Positions 48,312-57,366 are shown, counted from the first letter of the stretch. The stretch: 64,000 nt of DNA from Bacillus bingmayongensis (GCF_000299035.1 NZ_JH921520.1:186242-250241), one strand, 5' to 3'. Notes: generated by a model not told the origin, from the sequence alone. A program made the numbers and translations.

Positions 48312-48958
48312 TTTGTTGCATGTTTTTTTGACATTGGAATAGATACTGCTTTCTTTTCCGTTTTTGGATAATAAATTAAATCCAATGTTTTTGCCTGAAC
48401 GGCAATGGAAAGAATAGTAAAAGCAATTTCTGTCCATGTTAAATAATATAATGAAAGCGCAAGAACAATCGCGTCAAAAACGAAGAAAATTTGCCCAATT
48501 GTAAATCGAGTTTTTTTGCTTAGTACAATTGTTAAAATATCGTCTCCACCGGTTGCACCGCCAAATCGCAATATAAAACCGAGTCCAATACCAGCTAGCG
48601 CGCCGCCCACTACTGCGGCTATCCATAAATGATTTGATAAATCTACCGTAAATGGAGAATAATTTTCCATTAAAGAATAAAACACTCCGAATGAAATCGA
48701 ACCCATAAATGAATAACCAACCATCTTTTTACCTAAAAATGTAGCGCATAGTAAAATGACCGGGATATCCATTAATACAGTTGAAATTGACGGTGAAATA
48801 TCAAAAAAGTTTTGTATAAATAGCGCGATTCCTACAAAGCCACCTTCTGTTAAGTGATTTTGAAAATGAATGTGGTATAGCGCTGCAGATAAAATAAATG
48901 AACCGATTAAAACCATAAAAATTTCTTTAATAATTTGTCGACTTTGGATGTTCCTCAT
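48308..48958 (-). CDS. YitT-family membrane protein, short form
   Basis: A 216-residue membrane protein with five to six helices in YitT (DUF161) layout: LIGSFILSAALYHIHF, HLTEGGFVGIALFI, GLGFILRFGGATGGDDIL and a final helix near residue 185. Most YitT proteins are about 280 residues and end in a DUF2179 domain; that domain is missing here and the protein ends in a short basic tail. GAAGGAATAACG precedes the ATG. It has an unusually long structured leader. Function unknown. Confidence 0.83.
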   Translation of the reverse strand: MRNIQSRQIIKEIFMVLIGSFILSAALYHIHFQNHLTEGGFVGIALFIQNFFDISPSISTVLMDIPVILLCATFLGKKMVGYSFMGSISFGVFYSLMENYSPFTVDLSNHLWIAAVVGGALAGIGLGFILRFGGATGGDDILTIVLSKKTRFTIGQIFFVFDAIVLALSLYYLTWTEIAFTILSIAVQAKTLDLIYYPKTEKKAVSIPMSKKHATN

Positions 48959-48969
48959 CGTTATTCCTT

Positions 48970-49400
48970 CTTTCCGTAGTTAGTAGTTTTTTTCATCTTG
49001 TAAACTAACTACGAGCCTTATAGCTTTCAGTTAGTTTACATCAAACTAACTACGCTATATGTCGCTGAAGAAATAACGAATAATCCTCTCGTCCATCAAT
49101 TCTCCCTACCTTCGTTTTAGTTTAAGTCTAAAAACGACTAAACAAAACTTTGAGTAGGATTTGTTATTTAGCAATCCTGCTCTCTTCTTTGTTTTGTTTA
49201 GTGAGTAACAATAAAGGCTTAAACAAAACGCTATGTGTAAGAAGAGTCTTTTCGTTGCCAAATTATCCTTCGGGCAATCATAGTTTCCCCACTCTCGTAT
49301 TTTTTTCGCTAGACTAAAGGATCTAAGCTGGAAAAATACGCTACGTGTAAGATTCATCAATTCGATGCCACATGCTCCTTCGAGCGATCATGATATCTAA
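48970..49400 (-). promoter_or_regulatory. Modular hairpin-rich leader upstream of the YitT-like gene
   Basis: Three related cores begin at 49052, 49228 and 49338 (plus-strand ACGCTAYRTGT followed by a CCTTCGRGCRATCA-type end). Between them are hairpins with unrelated but self-complementary stems: CGTAGTTAGTAGTTT with AAACTAACTACG (48975-49013), AGTTAGTTT with AAACTAACT (49029-49051), GTTTTGTTTA with TAAACAAAAC (49191-49229), and CGTATTTTT with AAAAATACG (49296-49340). It ends about 15 bases before the YitT-like start. It could be a cis-regulatory RNA or a repetitive mobile element. I recognise no known riboswitch. Confidence 0.5.
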
Positions 49401-49566
49401 ATCCTTTCTGTAAAAGATTTTATATTATTATATCATACTTTCAAAAAATGTATGTGGATGGAAACCGACAATAGACGAAGAAAAACCTACATAATTTGCA
49501 GTTTTATAGCGATTGAATATTCATTCTTATATATTTTTGTAGAATAGTCTTGTTTATTCGGGATTC

Positions 49567-49723
49567 ATAAAGTGAAACTTTAATCAGTGGGGGTTTTCTT
49601 CATCCCCCACTGATTATTAGTTGAACCAATCGGGCTTTTACAGGCAGTTTATCTCCCACCTAACTTCTTTGCTTCCGCCGAATTTTGAGGTGGGAGTATT
49701 ACTGCCTGTTAATGCGGGATAAA
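49567..49723 (-). repeat. bcr1-type repeat, minus orientation
   Basis: A full-length copy flanked by ATAAA (49567-49571 and 49719-49723), the complement of the TTTAT seen at other copies. It contains CCCCCACTGATTATTAG and the ACTGCCTGTTAATGCGGG end. Confidence 0.87.
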
Positions 49724-49803
49724 CGATAAGTAGGTAGTAATCATGATAATGATGACAAGTTGTGTATAGGGAATAAAGAGGGGAGAATCATGGGAAGGCA
49801 AAA

Positions 49804-49911
49804 TTATTCATTTTGCTGATTTGTATTGTCTTTATCTGCTTTTTCTTTAAAGAAAGCCTCCCAACTAATTACACTAAGAAAAGTTAGAACGATAATGACA
49901 AAAGCTTTCAC
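49804..49911 (-). CDS. Small 35-residue membrane peptide
   Basis: GTG 49911 follows AAAGGAG at seven bases and reads 35 codons: one hydrophobic helix (AFVIIVLTFLSVISWEAFF) and a charged tail ending NTNQQNE. The ribosome binding site and the single-pass topology support a real small membrane protein. Function unknown. Confidence 0.55.
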   Translation of the reverse strand: MKAFVIIVLTFLSVISWEAFFKEKADKDNTNQQNE

Positions 49912-50279
49912 GAATTGTATGCTCCTTTCAAAATCTCTTTTATTTATTATATGGGATAAAGAAAAATATTTATAAGTGATTTTGGAAAAAGATGGTATTT
50001 CCCCGTGTCTTTTTAATCTAATATACAACTGTAAAGATATATCTACATGAAAAGAGGAAATATGTAGTGAATAAGTTAATGTTAAAATAAAAAAAGAGAC
50101 AAAATGAATTTCACTTTATCTCTTTTCTTTGTTTACCTGATAAATAGATAGCTAGATTCATTAAATTATTAGTTTTTAATATATATCTAATTTGGACTAG
50201 TTTTCCTATTCCATCTGTGCATCATAATACAATAAAAAACTTTTGATTACGAGAAGTTTTTTATTTAAGAGGGGGAGGT
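49912..50279. other. Intergenic region with two terminator-like hairpins
   Basis: No gene was found. AAAAGAGA...TCTCTTTT (about 50092-50135) and AATAAAAAACTT with AAGTTTTTTATT (about 50233-50264) are terminator-like hairpins; the genes they would end are not apparent. Confidence 0.5.
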
Positions 50280-50350
50280 TTTATACTGTTATTTGCGGAC
50301 AGTAAGACCACCAGCTTAAAATGCAGTGAAAGTAAAGAAGTAGACTTATA
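50280..50350 (+). repeat. Truncated bcr1-type repeat
   Basis: The left third only: TTTATACTG, then GCGGACAGTAAGACCACC, GCAGTGAAAGTAAAGAAGTAG and a terminal TTAT. The central and right parts are absent. Confidence 0.65.
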
Positions 50351-50369
50351 TGAAAAAGGATAGAATCAC

Positions 50370-50406
50370 TATAAAAAAGCATCTATTTGTAGATGCTTTT
50401 TTATTT
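50370..50406. terminator. Terminator for the 104-residue hypothetical gene
   Basis: AAAAAGCATCTA pairs with TAGATGCTTTTT around TTTG, symmetric for either strand. Confidence 0.85.
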
Positions 50407-50412
50407 GGCTTA

Positions 50413-50730
50413 TTATTGATGTGCCTTCCCTTCAGACACGTTTTGAGTAAGGCGATACCAAAGCCATAAATCATTAATGATGGAGGCAAGATCTGCAATT
50501 TCAGAATTGAGTTTACAGGAAATTTCAAAGTTTTCCTCGTTATTTAAACGATGTTGTTTTTGATTAATATGATATTCAAGTTCTTTTATACGATCAGGTA
50601 TTTTTCCGCGAATTTGTTCCCACTTTAATAAAATAGCATGCTGCACTTTTTCAGGGATATCTTCCCATTCTTCTTGTAGCTCAGGCACTTCTATTCCTAG
50701 GTGTTCATCGTATATAAAATATTGTTCCAT
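50413..50730 (-). CDS. Hypothetical charged protein
   Basis: A 105-residue soluble, helical protein rich in Glu, Lys and Gln (ELQEEWEDIPEKVQHAILLKW, RIKELEYHINQKQHRLNNEE), with a probable coiled coil in the middle. ATG 50730 follows GGGGGTG; ATG 50745 is inside that region. No family recognised. It is divergent from argG. Confidence 0.7.
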   Translation of the reverse strand: MEQYFIYDEHLGIEVPELQEEWEDIPEKVQHAILLKWEQIRGKIPDRIKELEYHINQKQHRLNNEENFEISCKLNSEIADLASIINDLWLWYRLTQNVSEGKAHQ

Positions 50731-50848
50731 ATAGACACCCCCCATTTTCTGCTTCCATTGTACCGAAAAAAAGAAAGAAGTTCGACGAAATTGTTTGAAA
50801 AATTTTTACTAATATCTCTTGATTCATTTTGTAAAAGGTGTTAAAGTT

Positions 50849-50884
50849 TGAATTAATATAAATGATAATGAATATTTATTCTTT
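50849..50884 (+). promoter_or_regulatory. ArgR operator (ARG boxes) upstream of argG
   Basis: TGAATATTTATTCT (50869-50882) fits the ARG box TGAATWWWWATTCA with one mismatch. A second half-conserved box starts TGAATTAATATAAA at 50849, 20 bases upstream. Such tandem boxes bind the ArgR/AhrC hexamer with arginine, so argGH should be arginine-repressed. The operator ends next to the ribosome binding site. Confidence 0.7.
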
Positions 50885-50897
50885 AGGAGGATGTAAA

Positions 50898-52103
50898 ATG
50901 GAGAAGAAAAAAGTTGTGTTAGCATATTCTGGAGGTCTTGATACTTCCGTTGCAATTAAATGGTTACAAGAGAAAAATTATGATGTTATTGCACTTTGTT
51001 TAGATTTAGGGGAAGGTAAAGATTTAGCGTTTGTAAAAGAGAAGGCAATTTCAGTAGGTGCTGTTAAATCTTACATGATCGATGTTCAAGAAGAATTTGC
51101 GAATGAATATGCATTGATGGCATTGCAAGGTCATACGTTATACGAAGGGAAATACCCACTTGTTTCCGCATTGTCGCGTCCGTTAATTGCGAAAAAACTA
51201 GTAGAAATCGCAGAGCAGGAAGGAGCAAGTGCTGTTGCACATGGGTGTACAGGAAAAGGGAACGACCAAGTTCGTTTTGAAGTTTCTATTCAAGCATTAA
51301 ATCCGTATTTAGAAGTCATTGCGCCAGTACGTGAATGGAAATGGTCACGTGAAGAAGAGATTGCGTATGCAAAAGAAAATGATGTACCGATTCCAATTAA
51401 TTTAGATAGCCCGTTTTCCATTGACCAAAATTTATGGGGACGCAGCAATGAATGTGGGATTTTAGAAGATCCATGGGCAGCACCCCCAGAAGATGCATAT
51501 GAAATGACATTAGCACTAGAAGATACACCGAATAAACCAGAGTTTGTGGAAATTGGGTTTGAAGCAGGTGTACCAACAACATTAAATGGCACTTCTTATT
51601 CGCTTTCTGAACTAATCAAAACGTTAAACAATCTTGCTGGAAAACATGGTGTTGGACGTATTGATCATGTGGAAAACCGCCTTGTTGGGATTAAATCACG
51701 TGAAGTGTATGAGTGTCCAGCGGCAATGACGTTACTTACAGCGCATAAAGAGTTAGAAGATTTAACACTTGTAAAAGAAGTAGCTCATTTTAAACCGATG
51801 ATTGAACAAAAATTAACCGAACTTATTTATAACGGTTTATGGTTCTCACCTTTAAAACAAGCACTTGCTGCCTTTTTACAAGAAACACAAAAATCAGTAA
51901 CAGGTACAGTGCGTGTGAAATTGTTTAAGGGTCATGCAATTGTAGAAGGACGTAAATCAGAATACTCTCTATACGATGAAAAATTAGCAACATATACAGT
52001 GGATGATGAATTTAACCATGATGCAGCAGTTGGCTTTATTTCTTTATTTGGTCTTCCAACAAAAGTATACAGCCAAGTGAACCAGAAGAAGGTGGAAGCG
52101 TGA
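50898..52103 (+). CDS. argG: Argininosuccinate synthase
   Basis: Joins citrulline and aspartate with ATP, the penultimate step in arginine synthesis. The N-type PP-loop [11 protein letters not shown] lies at residues 7-17, followed by [13 protein letters not shown] and [18 protein letters not shown]. It has 401 residues. ATG 50898 is preceded by AGGAGG; the upstream in-frame codons cross the ArgR operator. The stop overlaps the argH start. Confidence 0.97.
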   Translation: MEKKKVVLAYSGGLDTSVAIKWLQEKNYDVIALCLDLGEGKDLAFVKEKAISVGAVKSYMIDVQEEFANEYALMALQGHTLYEGKYPLVSALSRPLIAKKLVEIAEQEGASAVAHGCTGKGNDQVRFEVSIQALNPYLEVIAPVREWKWSREEEIAYAKENDVPIPINLDSPFSIDQNLWGRSNECGILEDPWAAPPEDAYEMTLALEDTPNKPEFVEIGFEAGVPTTLNGTSYSLSELIKTLNNLAGKHGVGRIDHVENRLVGIKSREVYECPAAMTLLTAHKELEDLTLVKEVAHFKPMIEQKLTELIYNGLWFSPLKQALAAFLQETQKSVTGTVRVKLFKGHAIVEGRKSEYSLYDEKLATYTVDDEFNHDAAVGFISLFGLPTKVYSQVNQKKVEA

Positions 52104-53488
52104 GCAAACTTTGGGGAGGTCGCTTTACAGCTGAAGCAGAAGCATGGGTCGAGGAGTTTGGAGCTTCCATCTCCTTTGACCAGCAATTAGTGGTAGAAGA
52201 TATCGAAGGAAGTATCGCTCACGTCACGATGCTTGCGAAGCAGGGGATTGTGACAAAAGAAGAAGCAGAGAAAATTAAAGAGGGTTTACAACACTTACTA
52301 GAAAAAGCGCAAGAAAACGAATTAACTTTTTCAGTAGATGCTGAGGATATTCATTTAAATATTGAAAAGATGTTAATTGAGCAAATTGGTGATGTTGGCG
52401 GGAAACTTCATACAGGAAGAAGCCGTAATGATCAAGTCGCGACAGATATGCATTTATATTTACGTAATAAAGTGAAAGATATTATAAAGGCAACGAAACA
52501 ACTGCAATCGGTTCTTGTGCATCAAGCAGAGAAAAACATTGAAACGATTATGCCAGGATATACACATTTGCAGCGTGCACAGCCAATCTCGTTCGCTCAT
52601 CATGTACTTGCATATTTTTGGATGTTAGAGCGCGATGTAAATCGTTATGAAGATTCACTTGGACGCATTAATATTTCTCCGCTTGGCGCAGGTGCTCTTG
52701 CAGGGACGACATTTCCGATTGATCGTGCGTATAGCGCAGAGCTTCTCGGTTTTGAAGGAATCTATGAAAATAGCTTAGATGCGGTAAGTGACCGTGATTT
52801 CATATTAGAGTTTCTTAGCAATTCATCTATATTAATGATGCATTTATCACGTTTTTGTGAAGAGCTCATTTTATGGAGCAGTCAGGAGTTTCAATTTATT
52901 GAAATGAGTGATCAGTTCGCAACAGGAAGCAGCATTATGCCGCAAAAGAAAAATCCTGATATGGCCGAGCTCATCCGTGGTAAAACAGGAAGAGTATACG
53001 GCAACCTATTTAGTTTATTAACGGTAATGAAAGGTTTACCGCTTGCTTATAACAAAGATTTGCAAGAGGACAAAGAAGGAATGTTTGATACAGTTAAAAC
53101 AGTAGAAGGCTGCCTGCGCATTATGGCTGGCATGCTAGAAACCATGACTGTAAACAAAGAAAAGATGGGGCAAGCCGTAACACAAGACTTCTCCAATGCA
53201 ACAGAAATTGCGGATTACTTAGCAAGCAAAGGACTTCCATTCCGTCAGGCACACGAAATTGTCGGAAAGCTCGTTCTTCACTGCACACAAAAAGGAATCT
53301 ATTTATTAGATGTACCGCTAGAAACATATCGAGAAATGAGTCCATTATTTGAAGAGGACTTATATGAAGTTCTTTCACCTTATGCAGCAGTGAAACGTCG
53401 TAATAGTGCAGGTGGAACAGGGTTCGAACAAATTCAAAAAGCTTTGGAGAAAGCGAAGGTGTTAGTGGGAGAGACCGTAAATTTATAA
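52100..53488 (+). CDS. argH: Argininosuccinate lyase
   Basis: Cleaves argininosuccinate to arginine and fumarate, the last step of the pathway. The fumarase/aspartase signature [12 protein letters not shown] is present, as is [13 protein letters not shown] near the N-terminus. It has 462 residues. GTG 52100 overlaps the argG stop by four bases (GTGA), so the two are translationally coupled in one ArgR-controlled operon. Confidence 0.97.
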   Translation: MSKLWGGRFTAEAEAWVEEFGASISFDQQLVVEDIEGSIAHVTMLAKQGIVTKEEAEKIKEGLQHLLEKAQENELTFSVDAEDIHLNIEKMLIEQIGDVGGKLHTGRSRNDQVATDMHLYLRNKVKDIIKATKQLQSVLVHQAEKNIETIMPGYTHLQRAQPISFAHHVLAYFWMLERDVNRYEDSLGRINISPLGAGALAGTTFPIDRAYSAELLGFEGIYENSLDAVSDRDFILEFLSNSSILMMHLSRFCEELILWSSQEFQFIEMSDQFATGSSIMPQKKNPDMAELIRGKTGRVYGNLFSLLTVMKGLPLAYNKDLQEDKEGMFDTVKTVEGCLRIMAGMLETMTVNKEKMGQAVTQDFSNATEIADYLASKGLPFRQAHEIVGKLVLHCTQKGIYLLDVPLETYREMSPLFEEDLYEVLSPYAAVKRRNSAGGTGFEQIQKALEKAKVLVGETVNL

Positions 53489-53493
53489 GGGTG

Positions 53494-53540
53494 AGAGGAT
53501 ACTAAGTTCCATACAGGAGCAGAGTATCCTCTTTTTATTT
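53494..53540 (+). terminator. argGH terminator
   Basis: AGAGGATACT pairs with AGTATCCTCT and is followed by TTTTTATTTTTT. Confidence 0.88.
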
Positions 53541-53707
53541 TTTAGAAAACGTGTTCACATAAAGTTAGCTTGTCAATCTGAAAATACTATGGCAGTATAT
53601 AAGGAACATCCCTATTTTTCGTGAATTTCAAGTTCGTAATTGCTATGTTTACGAGGCTATAAGAAAGGGAATTGAAAGTAATTTTTATAATGGAGGAAAT
53701 AAAAAAT

Positions 53708-54049
53708 ATGCAAAAATTACCAAATTGCCTGAAATGTAATTCAGAATATACTTATGAAGATGGAAGTCTTTTTGTTTGTCCAGAGTGTGCTCATGAGTGG
53801 GCTTTAGAGTCAGAAACTGAAAATAGTGAAGATAAAAAAGTTGTTAAAGATGCAAATGGAAATATCTTAAACGATGGTGATGCTGTAACAGTAATTAAAG
53901 ACCTTAAAGTAAAAGGAACTTCATCAGTTATAAAAATAGGTACAAAAGTAAAGAGTATCCGTTTAGTTGATGGAGATCATGATATCGATTGCAAAATTGA
54001 CGGTTTTGGAGCTATGAAATTAAAATCTGAATTTGTTAAAAAGGCATAA
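53708..54049 (+). CDS. PhnA/YjdM-family zinc-ribbon protein
   Basis: A 113-residue protein with an N-terminal zinc ribbon ([25 protein letters not shown], two CxxC pairs shown in two parts) and the PhnA domain ([20 protein letters not shown] and [17 protein letters not shown]). Despite the name, the family is not shown to cleave phosphonates. ATG 53708 follows GGAGG; the longer frame from 53672 starts inside that ribosome binding site region. Confidence 0.88.
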   Translation: MQKLPNCLKCNSEYTYEDGSLFVCPECAHEWALESETENSEDKKVVKDANGNILNDGDAVTVIKDLKVKGTSSVIKIGTKVKSIRLVDGDHDIDCKIDGFGAMKLKSEFVKKA

Positions 54050-54071
54050 GGATAATCGTATATAAGTAATT

Positions 54072-54120
54072 GGAAAGACGTTCAGTAAGGTGATTTTGTC
54101 ACGTGATGAACGTCTTTTTA
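54072..54120 (+). terminator. Terminator after the PhnA-like gene
   Basis: GAAAGACGTTCA pairs with TGAACGTCTTTTT over a 25-base loop. Confidence 0.7.
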
Positions 54121-54235
54121 TGCGATAGAGAGCATCCGGCCATGCATAGAAGCGGTCAGCCCCTTTTCCTGCCTCATGCCAAGTAAAAATAAAGAGAGGA
54201 AACGAGTGCGGGTCCCCTTTTGATCTCATAGCAGC
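54120..54235 (-). other. GC-rich block with a possible short reading frame
   Basis: On the minus strand a frame beginning at 54229 reads MRSKGDPHSFPLFIFTWHE then AGKGADRFYAWPDALYRIKRR. It has no ribosome binding site and runs into the preceding terminator. I recall similar peptides being annotated repeatedly in B. cereus-group genomes, which would make this a dispersed repeat rather than a gene. That recollection is unverified. Confidence 0.3.
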
Positions 54236-54294
54236 GACTTATATGTTGGGAAAGTCAAAATGAATATAGATAATAATATAGTGTTATGTTTTTC

Positions 54295-54474
54295 TTATTC
54301 ATATTTATGTCTGTTTTCTGTAATGCGGATATACTCAATATCCATTAAGTCACGGAGGAGTGCACCATGGCTCAGGTCAACACCATGTTTTTCTTTAAAA
54401 TGAGAACAAATCGTATCGAGCATTTCAAGTTCTTCGTTATTTACATCTAAAATAATTCGTTCGTGATCTCCCAA
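54295..54474 (-). CDS. Small ribbon-helix-helix-like protein
   Basis: A TTG start at 54474, about eight bases after GAGGGA, reads 59 codons: MGDHERIILDVNNEELEMLD, then TICSHFKEKHGVDLSHGALL and RDLMDIEYIRITENRHKYE. A beta strand followed by two helices resembles ribbon-helix-helix DNA-binding proteins, which is only an inference. An in-frame TGA lies upstream of the TTG. Balanced codon use and a coherent fold argue it is real. Confidence 0.55.
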   Translation of the reverse strand: MGDHERIILDVNNEELEMLDTICSHFKEKHGVDLSHGALLRDLMDIEYIRITENRHKYE

Positions 54475-54607
54475 GCAGTATCCCTCGTTTCATTTTTTTC
54501 TTAGCGTAACCGAACAGACATATTCTATCCTTCGATTTCTAAATTATGTATGTTAGTATGGTGATAAGTAAGGGAAAGGAATGGATTATAAGGAGTATCT
54601 ATAGGAA

Positions 54608-54650
54608 AATAAAAAACACCAAGTCTACATAAGACTTGGTGTTTCGTTAT
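54608..54650. terminator. Terminator of the universal stress protein gene
   Basis: AACACCAAGTCT pairs with AGACTTGGTGTT around ACATA; A-rich left side serves the minus-strand gene. Confidence 0.85.
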
Positions 54651-54653
54651 TTA

Positions 54654-55112
54654 TTAAATGTCACCTTGTTCTTCTTCACCACGAACAACAAGGACATCGC
54701 ATTTCGCATAGCGAATAATATGTTCAGAGACGCTACCGATTAAGAAGCGTTCTACAGCGTTTAAACCAGTTGCACCACACATAATTAAGTCTACTTTATG
54801 TTTTGGAGCAATTTCTTTTGAAATTTTAGATTTTGGATTACCGAATTCTAATACAAGTTCTACTTTTTCAAGACCAGCTTCAGTTGCAGTCTTTTTGTAG
54901 TCTTCTAATAGATCTTCTGCAAAGAGATTTGCACGCTCAGCAATTGCTCGGCTATATGCTTCTACAGCAGAGTATGCTTTTACATCAACAATATGAGCAA
55001 TTGTTAATGTTGCGTTGTTGCGTTTTGCGACTTGAATTGCTTTTTTAAAGGCTTTTTCTGCTTCTTTGGAACCGTCCACTGCAATTAAAATATTTGTATA
55101 TGTATTATTCAT
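54654..55112 (-). CDS. Universal stress protein UspA family
   Basis: A 152-residue Usp domain protein. The ATP-binding signature G-x2-G-x9-G-S is present in CGATGLNAVERFLIGSVSEH, together with the N-terminal ILIAVDGSKEAEKAF. Usp proteins are nucleotide-binding dimers involved in stress survival. GGGAGG precedes the ATG. Monocistronic. Confidence 0.93.
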   Translation of the reverse strand: MNNTYTNILIAVDGSKEAEKAFKKAIQVAKRNNATLTIAHIVDVKAYSAVEAYSRAIAERANLFAEDLLEDYKKTATEAGLEKVELVLEFGNPKSKISKEIAPKHKVDLIMCGATGLNAVERFLIGSVSEHIIRYAKCDVLVVRGEEEQGDI

Positions 55113-55293
55113 AGTAGATTCCTCCCAATTCGTTTTTATAACCTTTTACAACTTAATTATAAAGCAAAATATGGTAACGTACTTGCCAGAAACGTTACAG
55201 AATTTCGAAAACTCTGTTTCAATTCTTTTTAGTTGTAATTGGAGGGAGAACTTGTTACATATGAAGTATAGCAATTTAAAAGGAGGCATGTTT

Positions 55294-56058
55294 GTGAGAC
55301 ACGCGCTCATTACAGCCGGTACGAAAGGTTTAGGAAAGCAAGTAACAGAAAAATTATTAGCTAAAGGATATTCAGTAACCGTAACATATCACAGCGATGT
55401 AAGAGCCGCCCAAGTAATCCGGGAAAAGTATAAACATATAGAAGAACGCCTGCAGTTTGTGCAAGCAGACGTCACGAAAAAAGAAGATTTACATAAAATG
55501 GTAGAAGAAGCAATGGACCGCTTTGGCAAAATCGATTTTTTAATTAATAATGCAGGTCCTTACGTATTTGAACGTAAAAATTTAATTGATTACGAAGAAG
55601 ATGAATGGGATGAAATGATACAAGGAAATCTAACAGCAGTGTTTCGTTTATTAAAACTTGTCGTTCCGATTATGAGAAAACAACATTTTGGCCGAATTAT
55701 TAACTACGGATTTCAAGGAGCAGATAGTGCTCCTGGTTGGATGTATCGTTCCGCATTCGCAGCTGCAAAGGTAGGGCTTGTTTCATTAACAAAGACAATT
55801 GCTTATGAAGAAGCAGAACATGGCATTACATCAAATATGGTTTGTCCAGGAGATATTGTTGGTGAAATGAAAGAGGCGACGATTCAGGAAGCGCGTACGA
55901 TGAAAGACAGTAGGACGCCAATTGGTAGACCTGGGACAGGTGAAGATATTGCTCGCACAATTGCATTTCTATGCGAGGAAGATTCCGATATGATTACGGG
56001 TACCATTATAGAAGTAACAGGTGCAGTTGACGTAATTCATAGATATCGACAAAAATAG
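55294..56058 (+). CDS. Atypical short-chain dehydrogenase/reductase
   Basis: A 254-residue SDR-fold protein with the cofactor motif ITAGTKGLGKQ and NNAG (LINNAGPYVF). At the active site the usual YxxxK reads FAAAK (YRSAFAAAKVG) and the Ser 13 residues upstream is Gly, so two of the catalytic residues appear to be missing; reductase activity is doubtful. GTG 55294 follows AAAGGAGG by seven bases; ATG 55288 is too close. It precedes ald. It may have a binding or structural role. Confidence 0.85.
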   Translation: MRHALITAGTKGLGKQVTEKLLAKGYSVTVTYHSDVRAAQVIREKYKHIEERLQFVQADVTKKEDLHKMVEEAMDRFGKIDFLINNAGPYVFERKNLIDYEEDEWDEMIQGNLTAVFRLLKLVVPIMRKQHFGRIINYGFQGADSAPGWMYRSAFAAAKVGLVSLTKTIAYEEAEHGITSNMVCPGDIVGEMKEATIQEARTMKDSRTPIGRPGTGEDIARTIAFLCEEDSDMITGTIIEVTGAVDVIHRYRQK

Positions 56059-56089
56059 ATAAAATCTATCGGAAAACTCGTATTATTTT

Positions 56090-56119
56090 TTGTCAAATAT
56101 TGAGATATTATGTTAAAAT
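56090..56119 (+). promoter_or_regulatory. Sigma-A promoter of ald
   Basis: TTGTCA (56090-56095), 18 bases, TAAAAT (56114-56119). Confidence 0.6.
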
Positions 56120-56128
56120 ATAAGAGTG

Positions 56129-56144
56129 TAGAAAGCGCTTTAAA
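56129..56144 (+). promoter_or_regulatory. Candidate cre site in the ald leader
   Basis: TAGAAAGCGCTTTAAA matches the cre consensus WTGAAARCGYTTWCWN at 14 of 16 positions and lies just after the predicted transcription start, where bound CcpA would block transcription. Confidence 0.5.
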
Positions 56145-56187
56145 AAATGATTCAGGGGTCATTTCATAACTCAAGGGGGAATTAATA

Positions 56188-57321
56188 ATGCGTATCGGTA
56201 TTCCAACAGAAATTAAAAACAATGAAAACCGTGTGGCAATGACGCCAGCTGGTGCTGTACATTTAGTACACAATGGTCATGAAGTTTTTGTTCAAAAAGG
56301 TGCAGGTTTAGGGTCTGGCTTTACAGATGAAGAATACGTACAAGCTGGAGCAAAACTTGTTGAAACTGCTGAAGAAGCATGGAATCAAGATATGGTTATG
56401 AAGGTAAAAGAGCCAATTGAAAGCGAATATGGTTATTTCCACGAAGGTTTAATTTTATTCACATACTTACATTTAGCTCCAGAACCAGAATTAACAAAAG
56501 CTTTAATTGATAACAAAGTGGTATCAATTGCATATGAAACAGTACAATTAGACAATCGCTCTTTACCACTACTTGCACCTATGAGTGAAGTAGCGGGTCG
56601 TATGTCAGCACAAATTGGTGCACAATTCCTTGAAAAAACAAAAGGCGGCAAAGGTATTTTACTTGCAGGCGTTCCAGGGGTAAAACGCGGTAAAGTAACA
56701 ATTATCGGTGGTGGCCAAGCTGGTACAAATGCAGCGAAAATTGCAGTAGGTTTAGGTGCTGATGTAACAATTATTGACTTAAGTGCAGAACGTCTTCGTC
56801 AATTAGATGATATTTTCGGTAACCAAGTGAAAACTTTAATGTCCAATCCATACAACATTGCACAAGCTGTAAAGGAATCCGATCTTGTAATCGGCGCCGT
56901 TTTAATTCCAGGTGCAAAAGCGCCAAAACTTGTAACAGAAGAAATGATTAAATCAATGGAACCAGGTTCTGTTGTAGTAGATATCGCGATTGACCAAGGT
57001 GGTATTTTCGAAACAACTGACCGCATTACAACTCATGATAACCCAACTTATGAAAAACATGGCGTTGTTCATTATGCAGTTGCAAACATGCCTGGTGCCG
57101 TTCCGCGTACATCAACTCTTGCATTAACAAACGTAACAGTACCATATGCAGTACAAATTGCAAACAAAGGCTACAAACAAGCTTGCCTAGGCAACTCTGC
57201 ATTATTAAAAGGTATTAACACATTAGGCGGCTATGTAACATTCGAAGCAGTTGCAGAAGCACATGGTTTACAATATGCCGATGCGAAAGAGCTTCTTGAA
57301 AAAGCTCCTGCTTTATCATAA
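56188..57321 (+). CDS. ald: Alanine dehydrogenase
   Basis: Converts L-alanine to pyruvate and ammonia with NAD; it supports alanine catabolism and sporulation. The protein shows [20 protein letters not shown], the nucleotide motif [20 protein letters not shown] and the [16 protein letters not shown] signature. It has 377 residues. GGGGG precedes the ATG. Monocistronic, with a cre-like site in the leader. Confidence 0.97.
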   Translation: MRIGIPTEIKNNENRVAMTPAGAVHLVHNGHEVFVQKGAGLGSGFTDEEYVQAGAKLVETAEEAWNQDMVMKVKEPIESEYGYFHEGLILFTYLHLAPEPELTKALIDNKVVSIAYETVQLDNRSLPLLAPMSEVAGRMSAQIGAQFLEKTKGGKGILLAGVPGVKRGKVTIIGGGQAGTNAAKIAVGLGADVTIIDLSAERLRQLDDIFGNQVKTLMSNPYNIAQAVKESDLVIGAVLIPGAKAPKLVTEEMIKSMEPGSVVVDIAIDQGGIFETTDRITTHDNPTYEKHGVVHYAVANMPGAVPRTSTLALTNVTVPYAVQIANKGYKQACLGNSALLKGINTLGGYVTFEAVAEAHGLQYADAKELLEKAPALS

Positions 57322-57334
57322 TAGAAATAATTTT

Positions 57335-57366
57335 GAGACCCTGCCTGTATAAGGAGGGTCTTTTTG
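57335..57366 (+). terminator. ald terminator
   Basis: AGACCCT (57336-57342) pairs with AGGGTCT (57355-57361) and is followed by T residues. Confidence 0.8.

Noticed and set aside
48970-49400. T-box, SAM, TPP, glycine, lysine or c-di-GMP riboswitch upstream of the YitT-like gene
   Set aside because: None of the conserved core strings of these classes was found on either strand.
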